Position numbers and translations under genes: made by a program. The notes beneath the pieces were generated by a model. It worked only from the letters and a program-made list of their open reading frames with translations, did no database searches and was not told the origin of the DNA. This document shows, piece after piece, positions 55,401 through 64,000 of a stretch of DNA of 64,000 bases. This stretch comes from Phragmites australis (taxonomy: Eukaryota; Streptophyta; Magnoliopsida; Poales; Poaceae). Location: positions 2,976,001 to 3,040,000 of the forward strand of contig NC_084924.1 of assembly GCF_958298935.1 (NCBI RefSeq). Reading direction: 5' to 3'. Position 1 is the first letter of the stretch, and each line of letters opens with the position of its first letter.

Positions 55401-56631
55401 TTTACACTAAAATCTAAGAAATTTTACAGTATTCTCGTTGTCAGCAAGAAGTTGAAGTTGACTAAGAACGGCGAATTGATTTCTCTAGAAGGATGTCCGG
55501 TGTTAGTTCATATTATAGCAAGCATATCAGAAAGTGTGAGTTGGGAGTTAATTGAAAATTGAAATGGGGAATTGATTTCAAGACTAACCATCGTCGTCGA
55601 TTCGAATTAAAGCAAGCATATCTGAAGATACGAGGTAGTATTTAATTGTACAGTCTCATAAATTTCAGGCTTCTGAAAACGAGAGTCTTCTCAATCAATA
55701 TGTGCGAACAGGTGTAAAGGCTTATGACGTTATTCTTCGTGAGATTTTTGCATCTACAATCTTAGAGGAAGATCGGGGAGCGGTAAGGTAGTCTAACAAA
55801 GAAAGCAGGCTTAGGAACAGGGTGGTAAGGTGATGAGGATGTCGCCGTCTGTGGACGATGGAGGACCACTGTAGGGGCTAGTATTGGGATATGGAGGCAA
55901 GTTGACAGTCTCAACGGAGTCAAGTTAGCGCGACAGAGACAACGGGTGCAGATTCGATGATAGGGATGCCGTTGGAGATGGTTGGAGGCGAGCAGGGTGG
56001 GGAAGCAAGGGGAGACTGTTGCACGAGAGAGAAATGCTATGTGAGAAGGAGCAGATGCGGAAGGTTGAAGAAGATCTGCATGTCGTCGGATGCCGATCGG
56101 ATCGCTACGGATGTTGACGGAAAAGAAATGAAAAACAGTCATAAAAAACAGCATCTCTCTTATTTGTGAGGTTGAAACGGAGAATTAACTCCAAATATAG
56201 CCTCTGTCACTGGTCCAAACTAAAACGAGCGTATCTGAATTGCAGAGAATGCAGGGAAATGTTTTCTCTCGGTGAACCCACCGTCACATAATTCAAAACT
56301 GCAAATTGAAATGAAAACATCTCATGGGAGTTACAAACGGACAGTAGAATATCTATCTAACTATCGAAACACCCACATATTGGCTAGCGTTCGAAGGTTT
56401 TTTCACATATTTATTTAATTAAGCATGCCCTCGTTGCAGAGATGGAGCTTAGATCGAAATTAGAGGAGCCAATGAAACTAAATGAGTTTTAAAAAAGAAA
56501 TTTGTTGTCTTTTTGGGGCAGGGGAGGGGCGTTGATTTTTAACAGGAAGCAACATATTAGAGTAAACTCTAAACTCTAACTCGGCGACGTAGCCACCATG
56601 GCCGTATTGGGTAGCGCAATTGCAGAATTGC
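55401..56631. other. Intergenic; no gene recognised
   Basis: A phrase near 55460 (GGCGAATTGATTTCT) and one near 55566 (GGGGAATTGATTTC) suggest a short direct repeat. 55760-56170 has open frames on both strands with no family features. Confidence 0.3.
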
Positions 56632-57055
56632 TAGGACCATCTCTAAGAGATTTGCGTGAGAGACCAAAATCCTTTTACAAAGGAATTTTCATTCTTTTCA
56701 GCGCTTAACGATTTTTCTTCACAATTTTTATCACAAAATGATTCACAATATCATTTTCTTTAGAACGGAATTCTCTCTCTTTTACTTTTACGAATATTTT
56801 TGAAGGAAAACTATTAGAGATGTGATTTCTAATATCATTTTCTTTAGAACGTAATTCTCTCTCTTTTACTTTTACGAATACTTTTAAAGGAAAACTATTA
56901 GAGATGTGATTTTCAATATCATTTTCTTTAGAACGGAATTCTCTCTCTTTTTATCTTTATGAATCCTTTCGAAGTAAAACTGTTAGAGATAAGAGAAAAT
57001 AAAGAAAATAAGAACGAAAATAGAATCGAAAAGAGAACGAAATATGACTATCTTC
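56632..57055 (+). repeat. Dispersed repeat family, copy D, with 84-bp tandem triplication
   Basis: The fourth member of the family at 12.7, 17.2 and 28.6 kb. An internal segment starting AATATCATTTTCTTTAGAAC repeats at 56747, 56831 and 56915, exactly 84 bases apart, to about 56998. The units differ at only a few positions (for example GAACGGAATTC against GAACGTAATTC). The flanks carry the usual family ends (CCATCTCTAAGAG and GAGAACGAAATATGACTATC). Confidence 0.75.
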
Positions 57056-57841
57056 AACAGAAACTCTAAAAATTCACTCTCTATAACACTATTATATCAT
57101 CATCTAATACTATTACAGTATCCTCTATTTTTTTTTATCTCCAACAGACACCCTATTTCCTACCTTTTATTCATGTTTTTCTCCTCCGAACCCACGAGTA
57201 TACTCAGGAACAATGATACGGGAGTCCCCAACTCGGCGACAAATTTGCCGATCAAATACCGATACCGTATCCCTGTAGCACCAACAAAAGCAAAAATACA
57301 ATCTCTGTTGGAGTGGTTTGCCGGTGTTAAAGAGTAGTTATTGTACGGAGACACAGTTATACCGAAAAGAAGTTTTCATTGGAGTCGGCCTAAAAAAAAT
57401 ATAGCTGAAGATGATCTAAACCGGGACTGCAAGACAAGGCGTGCCTAACGTGACGTGAGTGTGTTTGCAGCTGCCGACCTGAGCGACTCGACGAGATGCG
57501 ACGTAAGACTACTTTATATGCGAGTTTCATAATGTTGTTTCGAGTGTCAATAAGATAGTAATAAAATAATATTTATTTATTTTTTCAATGTGTAGTTTTA
57601 TTTTATTATTTTTTCATGCAAGATTCATTAGCTGTTGGATTTTGTGTCCAAATAGTTTTATCTAGTTGAAACTATTTTGTTCTCTCGTTTCTTAATTGGC
57701 TTGTCCCATCACAAAAAATGCTTATATAGCACTACATTAAATGAAAATGAAACTTTCATTAGGAGTAGTCTAATGCTGCTGGTGTAATTATCACCCCACG
57801 TGAATTAGTGGTTGATTAGTTGTTAAGTAGGTCAGGTTTGG
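57056..57841. other. Intergenic before the LINE insertion
   Basis: 57056-57420 has a CTCCAACAGA...CTGTTGGAG inverted word pair (57145-57155 and 57305-57313) and may be another MITE. 57420-57824 is AT-rich. The last 17 bases (57825-57841) are the left target duplication of the LINE. Confidence 0.4.
57825..57841 (+). repeat. LINE target-site duplication, left copy
   Basis: AAGTAGGTCAGGTTTGG is repeated at 63489-63505 right after the A tail. The first AA of the right copy may belong to the tail, so the true duplication is 15-17 bp. Confidence 0.85.
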
Positions 57842-58023
57842 AAAGGTCCCGTTACCCTAAAAAAACTAGGGTTTCTCTTCCTCCTTGGCGGCGGCTTTGG
57901 AGTCCACCAAAAACTATCGTCGGTGCCCAGGATTCAAGACCGGATACGATTGGAATTCCAATCCTGTCGTGATATATACTAGGGCGATTGGGTGTGGAGG
58001 TATCTTTCCCTTAAGATATCTTC

Positions 58024-59284
58024 ATGGCCAGCGCAAACTCTTCGTCGTCGAAGTCCAAGAGAATGCAGATGGGGATGAAGGCGAAGGCGGCATGTGAAGG
58101 CTCTAGTTCGCAGATGGATGGTAGAGAGGCAAAATCGTCGATCAATGAGATGTTCAGCTCTCTTGATCTACGCGAGGAGGAGGAGGAGGACGTTATGCTA
58201 GAGGAAGATCTGGACGAATTGCAGGCAGATGCACGATGGATGGCTCTATCTAGGGTTCATACGGAGAAGACCTTCAGCCATGGTGCTTTGTACGGGAATA
58301 TGAGGGCGGCTTGGAATTGTGCAAAGAAGATCGAGTTCCGGGCAATTGAGGACAATCTTTTCTCTGTCCAATTCCATTGTCTCGGAGATTGGGAGCGTGT
58401 CATGGAAGAGGGACCTTGGATTTTCAGGGGATGTCCAGTCTTGTTGGCGGAGTATGATGGGTGGTCGGAAGTGAAGTCTGTGGAGTTGAAAACGTTTCTG
58501 ACTTGGGTAAGAGTGCTAGACCTGAAGGAGAAAATTCGCACGGGCAGCATCGCCTCTCAGTTGGCTCGTAGGGCAGGAAGTCTTATCAAGCTAGATGAAA
58601 GCTCGGTGAAGGGGGCTTGTGAAGGAGTTAGGGTTCGTGTGCTAATTGATGTTCAAAAGCCGCTGTCCAGGTGTGCGAGCTTAACGTTGCAAAAGAAGAA
58701 GCATTTTTTTTCGTTTCCAGTATGAGAAAATGCCAATCTTCTGCGGGGTATGTGGATATGTTGGGCATGTGGAGAAGGAACATGGCGATGACGTGTTAGC
58801 AGAAAAGGACATTGCTTACCCGGCTTCTTTGATAGCACCGGACTTTAGAAGAGACGTCCCTTGGTTGGGTAGTGGGAGTCGAGGTGGTAGAGGGAGAGGA
58901 CGAGGCCGTGGAGGAAGGGATAGTGCAATGCGAGCTTATGACTCTGGGATGTACATGGATGAGGATGAAGACTTGCGTGATACCGCGTCCAGTCCCTCAA
59001 AAGGGCCGGTAAACAGCACAAATTCTTGTTCATCTAGCAAGCGACAGCTGGCCCTAGATGATAAGGAAACAGGAAAGGTGCAGGAGTTGCTGTTGATTGA
59101 TAATGTGGCGTACGTGGAGGATGAAAGGAACACTGAGATGGTGGCACAATCAGTTGTGGCCGGTGACATTTCAGCACAGCATGGTGGGGATTTTAAAAGG
59201 CATAAGAAGGTGGATGAGGAGAAAAACAACTTAAATGACTTGGCAATATCGGCGGGCTCCCTCGAGGAGTGCCGCAAGGCCTAA
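58024..59284 (+). pseudogene. LINE ORF1: Gag-like DUF4283 and zinc-knuckle protein
   Basis: From ATG 58024 the chain is Ser- and acidic-rich, then a DUF4283 RNA-binding domain (about residues 75-200, including EFRAIEDNLFSVQFHCLGDW and GPWIFRGCPVLLAEYDGW). It ends in KKKHFF and a stop at 58723-58725. One base further on, the reading continues EKMPIFCGVCGYVGHVEKEH, a zinc knuckle with last ligand His. A Gly/Arg-rich stretch (GSRGGRGRGRGRGG) and an acidic tail follow to the stop at 59282-59284. The break sits on a run of eight T at 58706-58713; seven T would restore the frame. ORF1 proteins coat the LINE RNA. The stop overlaps the ORF2 ATG. Confidence 0.8.
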
Positions 59285-62200
59285 TGTGTACCATGGTGTG
59301 GAACTGCCAGGGAGGGGGGAATCGCCGGACAGTTCGTGAGCTGCTGACCTTGTGTCAGACGAATAACCCCAAGTTGGTTTTCCTTTGTGAAACCAGACAA
59401 TCGGAGGAGCGTATGGAAAGAATGAGATGGCGCTTAGGCTTACGTGGCTTTTCTGGTGTGGGAAGTGATGGGAGGAGTGGAGGACTTGCCCTATACTGGC
59501 ATGAGGCGCTTCATGTTGAGGTGTTAGGGAAGAGTAATCGATACATCGATATTTGCATCAAAGAATATTCATCTGATCCACCATGGCGAGCTACTTTTAT
59601 TTATGGTGAACCAAGGGTGGAAAATCGGTACCTTATGTGGGACCTGCTAGCAGAACTGAAGGGAAATTCGGAGCTACCATGGATGGTGATAAGCGATTTC
59701 AACGAGGCACTGTGGCAACATGAGCATATGTTGGCCTGTGCTAGACCGGAACCGCAGATGATGGCGTTCCGGGAAGCGTTGGCCACTTGTGAGCTAATGG
59801 ACCTGGGTTTCTGTGGCTACCCATTCACTTATGACAACCATCAGGGTGGTGACCACAATGTTCAGGTTCATCTTGATAGAGCATGCGCAGATTTGGAATG
59901 GAAAGAAAGATTCCCTGATGCTGTGGTGGAACATCTAGTGTCAGCGCAATCTGATCACAGCCCGCTGCTGTTGCGTTTGGAGGAGTTTCAGTAGGATCGG
60001 CCTAGGCAAAAGGTGGCGCGATACGAGATTATGTGGGAGAGGGAAGCTGCGCTGCCAGAGGTGGTTTGTAAATCGTGGGAGAAGGCTAAACCCAAAGAGA
60101 ATTTAGGTTCTGTTGCTCAAGCTCTCAAGCATGTGATGAAGGATCTTCAACAATGGAGTTATGAGAATTTTGGGAATGTAAGAAGGGAGCTGGAGGAGCT
60201 GCGCCGGGAGCTGGCAGAACTTTAGGAAGGAGGTGCCGAAAGAAATCTATTGAGGAGTAAAATGGATAGAATGAATGAACTACTTTATAGGGAGGAAATG
60301 ATGTGGTTACAAAGATCAAGAATAGATTGGCTGAAGGAAGGTGATAGAAACACGCGCTTCTTTCATCTGAGGGCAGTGTGGAGAGCGAAAAAGAACCATA
60401 TCAAGAAGCTGAAAGATGCAAATGGGCAGTGGTGTACAGTGCCGTCGGTTATGGAAAGAATGGCATCATCCTACTTCAAGGAAGTGTATACTAAGGACCC
60501 CACCTTGTCTTATGGGTCGGTCCTTGAGCTGCTAAACATCAAGGTGATGAATGAAATGAATGACTCTCTCGTGAAGGATTTTTCGGAAGAAGAAATATGT
60601 AATGCACTTTTCCAAATTGGTCCAATTAAGGCCCCGGGGCCGGATGGGTTCCCGGCGAGGTTCTATCAACAGAATTGGGGAATAATGAGGAAAGAGATTG
60701 TTGCCACAGTGCAATCATTTTTTGCTAAAGGGAGAATGCCGAGGGGAGTCAATGAGACAAGTATCGTGTTGATCCCGAAGGTGAGCCAACCGGAGTGTCT
60801 CAAAAGACTTTCGGCCAATCTCACTATGTAATGTCTTGTACAAAATTGTCTCTAAGTGCCTGGTGAATCGGATGCGGCCCATGCTTGATGAAGTAATCTC
60901 GGAGAATCAAAGTGCCTTTGTGCCGGGCCGATTGATATCAGACAATGCAATTATTGCATTTGAATGTATTCATCATATAAAGCAAGAACGTATCCCGGAG
61001 GTGGCAAGTTGTGCGTACAAGCTTGATCTTTCCAAAGCCTATGACTGGGTCGATTGGGGTTTTCTGGAAAATGCAATGATGCGACTGGGGTTCTCAGCGA
61101 AGTGGATCAACTGGATAATGCAATGTGTTACCACAGTTAATTATTCGGTGAAGTTTAATGGAAGATTATTGGAACAATTTTCACCCTCTCGTGGGCTTCG
61201 ACAAGGTGACCCTCTATCACCGTTTCTTTTCCTTTTTGTAGCAGATTCGCTGTCGGCTCTTATCGAAGATGCAGTGGCAACGAGAGGCTTAGTTCCGGTA
61301 TCTATTTGCCCATCAGCACCAGTGGTGTCTCACCTTCTATTCGCAGATGATAGTTTACTATTTTTCAAGGCTTCAATCGATCAAGAAAACATTGTGCGTG
61401 ATGTCTTACACCGGTATGAACGTGGCACGGGACAATTGATAAATCCGGCAAAGTGTAGCTTGTTCTTTGGGGAGTCTTGCTCTGCTGATGTGCAGGAAGA
61501 GATAAAGAGCATGCTCGGGGTGGTCCAGGAGAGTTTTGATGATCGCTATTTGGGTTTACCTGTACCAGAAGGGAGATTGAATAGAGGAAAGTTTCAGACT
61601 TTACAAGCAAAGTTGAGTAAGAGACTTGTTGACTGGGGTGAAAAACAAATGAACATTGGTGGAAAAGGAGATTCTAATAAAATCAATTGCGCAAGCCATA
61701 CCAACTTATGTAATGAGTGTCTTTAAGTTGCCGGCTTCAGTATGTGAGGACTTGAACAGGATGGTGAGAATGTATTGGTGGGGTGTTGAGAAAGTGAAGC
61801 TCAAGACGCATTGGATTGCATGGGACAAATTACTACTCCCAAAGAATCAAGGTGGTCTGAGTTTCCGTGATATGCGCCTCTTTAACCAAGCACTTCTTGC
61901 TAGACAAGAGTGGAGGTTGATTGATAGACCGGAGAGCTTGTGTGCTAAACTGTTGAAGGCTAAGTATTATCAAAGAGGAAACTTACTGGACACTGTGTTC
62001 ACTTGCAACCCGTCGGCTGTGTGGCGTGGTATTGAGCACGGGCTGGAGTTACTGAAAAAAGGAGTAATTTGGAGGATTGAAGATGGGAAGACAGTAAGAT
62101 TTTGGCGTGATCCGTGGTTACCGCGAAGTGTTTCTAGGCGCCCTATTTCATCTCAGGGGAGGTGCAGACATAACAGAGTGGCAAGCTTTTTATTGCAAGA

Positions 62201-63461
62201 TGGCTCTTGGAATGTGGAGAGGTTGAATGAGTTTCTTTTGCCGGTAGATGTTGAGGAAATCCTGAAGATCAAAGTTTCTCAACGTATGCCTGAAGATTTT
62301 ATTGCCTGGCATTATGAGAAAGATGGGGTCTTCTCAGTTAGAAGTGCATACCACCTTGCGGTTGCTGAGTACTTGAAAGAGAATGGAGGAGCTTCCTCTA
62401 GTGACCGTCCGTCAGGGAACAGGCCGGTCTGGAGGATGTTTTGGCAAATCCCACTACCGCAGAAGGTTAAGTTTTGCGCCTGGAAGATACTAGTGGGAGG
62501 CTTGCCAACGATGCAGTTAAAGAAAGCGCGTCACATTGGAGTTTCAGATCAGTGTACCCGGTATGGTATGGGAGTAGAGGATGCATATCATGCTGTTATA
62601 ACTTGTCCCTATGCCTGTGCAGTTTGGGATGCTATGAGGGAAGAATGGGCGTTGTCGGATCAGCATGATCTATTTAACAGCGGGCCGGATTGGCTGTTCC
62701 AGGTGCTGGTGAGGATTGAAGAGGTGGAACGGATGAAAGTGCTTATGATTGTCTGGAGGAATTGGGAGATGCGTAACGCTTCCGTTCATGGCAAGAAGGT
62801 GGCACCGATTGAAGCAACAAGAAACTATCTGAAGAGTTACCTGGAATCTCTGCTCCTTGTCCGACAAAAGGATGGAAGGGACCCAATAAAAGGGAAAGCA
62901 GTGGTGTCTGACGGTAAAGTTCAAAATATAATGACGAATCACAGTGAGCATGTGGTGAATCAACCATGGCCGGCTCCGACAGAAGGATGGTTCGCGGTTT
63001 CAGTGGATGGGTCGTTCTGTAGTAAAGAACAATGGGCAGGAACGGGGGCAGTAATTAGGGACAGTTTGGCTCATTTTGTCCTTGCGGCCTGTCAATTTTT
63101 GCCTCATTGTACAGATGCCTTTGAAGCCGAATTATTTGCGGTCAGGGAAGCAATTCAGTTGGCACTATATTATACTGCAATGCCGGTTGTTATTCAGACG
63201 GATTGTGCCAATTTGCTGAAGGCGTTAAAGGAGCCAGGGGAAGATAAATCACGGCTTGGGCTGATCATTAAGGAGGTAAAGGAGTTGATCTATGGAGAAC
63301 GGGAGCTTGTACTCATGAAACTCAACCGTAACCAAAATAGGGTTGCAGATTCTTTAGCCAAACTTGCTAGATTTGAGCACCGGACCGACTTGTGGTTACA
63401 GGATGCTCCTTCTGTTTTGTTAGATTTATTGGCTTCGGATTGTAATCCTAATTCTAAGTAA
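59284..63461 (+). pseudogene. LINE ORF2: endonuclease, reverse transcriptase, RNase H
   Basis: The APE-type endonuclease begins MCTMVWNCQGGGN, followed by FLCETR, VISDFNEALW and SAQSDHSPLL. The reverse transcriptase has KAPGPDGFPARF, FVPGRLISDNAI, KLDLSKAYDWVDW, GLRQGDPLSPF and the catalytic block LLFADDSLLFF. A zf-RVT region (PVWRMFWQIPLPQKVKFCAW) and a C-terminal RNase H (VDGSF, AELFAVREAI, TDCANLLKAL, NRVADSLAKL) complete it. Breaks are a TAG at 59992-59994, a TAG at 60223-60225, a one-base insertion in an A run at 60802-60805, and another near 61664-61668. All four catalytic domains are otherwise intact. About 1390 codons, normal for plant L1 elements. Confidence 0.85.
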
Positions 63462-63490
63462 TAAAGCTCCTTTCTTTGTCGAAAAAAAAA

Positions 63491-63505
63491 GTAGGTCAGG
63501 TTTGG
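63491..63505 (+). repeat. LINE target-site duplication, right copy
   Basis: GTAGGTCAGGTTTGG follows the A tail and matches 57827-57841 base for base. Confidence 0.85.
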
Positions 63506-64000
63506 TAGAGTTTCAATTTTAAGGTTTTTTTTAGAGATAGTTATTTATAGCTTCAATAATTCGTGAGCTAAAACTGGGATACATGGAAGATGTTTATGTG
63601 AGCATCTTATTTTATTTTTAAATAAAAATAAATCTTTCAATTATTTTATTTTTAGTCTACAAACTTTAAATCTAACATAAAGGTATAAGCTGAAGTCCTA
63701 CCTAACAGTTTTGTTGCGTTGACAGGCTTGGTGTGTCACACGACTGAACGAAAGCCTATAGCAAAGGAGAACATTTTGACTGTTTTTTCCAATGATTTCT
63801 AAAAAACTATATTGTTTCCTTCCTGTGTAATTACTGCAAAAAATCTTATAAAAATATTGCACAATACACTCGCTCGCCTGGTATCACTGACAGGATGGGA
63901 CCAAAAAGAACCATAGATTTACAGATGTGCACCTAATGTTTTTTGAAATTATATGTATACAACTCAGCAGCCCACGACCCATGTTTGCTCTCCACACCCA
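63506..64000. other. Intergenic to window end; no gene seen
   Basis: AT-rich host sequence that continues the pre-insertion site of the LINE. No open frame or repeat end was recognised. Confidence 0.35.

Larger units (their letters stand above)
57842..63490 (+). mobile_element. Complete L1-type LINE, about 5.65 kb
   Basis: A 5' leader of about 180 bases (starting AAAGGTCCCG) precedes ORF1 (58024-59284) and ORF2 (59284-63461). A short 3' UTR holding AATAAAG is followed by an A9 tail at 63482-63490. A perfect 15-17 bp duplication brackets it. Length, gene order and ends show a full-length insertion. The well-kept duplication and few defects suggest a fairly recent event. It differs from the LINE fragment at 7.3-8.1 kb. 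Confidence 0.88.

Noticed and set aside
59269..59283. ORF2 of the LINE starting at 59269
   Set aside because: That codon is GTG; the first ATG is 59284, which also gives the TAATG overlap and starts just before the endonuclease motif.

Overview
The window is nuclear DNA of a grass (Poaceae). GC-rich first exons, short GT-AG introns, conserved plant genes and many grass-type transposons (Stowaway, Tourist and hAT MITEs, copia and L1-like remnants, Helitron-like repeats) all point that way. The species cannot be fixed from the sequence alone. No bacterial operon, CRISPR array, rRNA or tRNA was seen.

Nine host genes can be read with exon-intron structure. From left to right: a prolyl 4-hydroxylase with a ShK toxin-like C-terminal domain (1710-3855, +); a CLE signalling-peptide precursor whose intron interrupts the codon just after the CLE motif (9668-10767, +); a glycine-rich secreted protein with a one-base frame break (15681-16137, +); an R-SNARE of the VAMP72 group (18175-22274, -); a bHLH transcription factor of the bHLH79/BEE type (25074-28214, +); a DDX18/HAS1-type DEAD-box RNA helicase with 12 exons (31046-35319, +); an intronless BCS1-like AAA-ATPase (36936-38417, -); an unrecognised Q-rich nuclear-type protein of about 636 residues (42977-48948, +); and a 69-residue CYSTM cysteine-rich tail protein split over three exons (50318-50735, -). 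Exon boundaries were set by hand from GT-AG sites and reading frame.

The rest is mainly transposon. The outstanding element is a complete L1-type LINE at 57842-63490. It has ORF1, ORF2 (endonuclease, reverse transcriptase, RNase H), a short A tail and a 15-17 bp target-site duplication, and ORF1 and ORF2 meet in a TAATG stop-start overlap. It is disabled by two stops and three single-base frame breaks. Older remnants are copia pieces (1-420, 29580-30186, 52800-55400), a LINE fragment (7300-8110), a hAT transposase remnant nested in another repeat (41225-42230) and many MITEs.

Two structural points stand out besides the LINE. A 725-bp segment is repeated in direct orientation on both sides of the AAA-ATPase gene, best read as the scar of a lost tandem gene copy. 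A dispersed family of about 260 bp occurs four times (12.7, 17.2, 28.6 and 56.7 kb), and one copy carries an internal 84-bp tandem triplication. The host genes are housekeeping or signalling genes with no evident functional link to one another.
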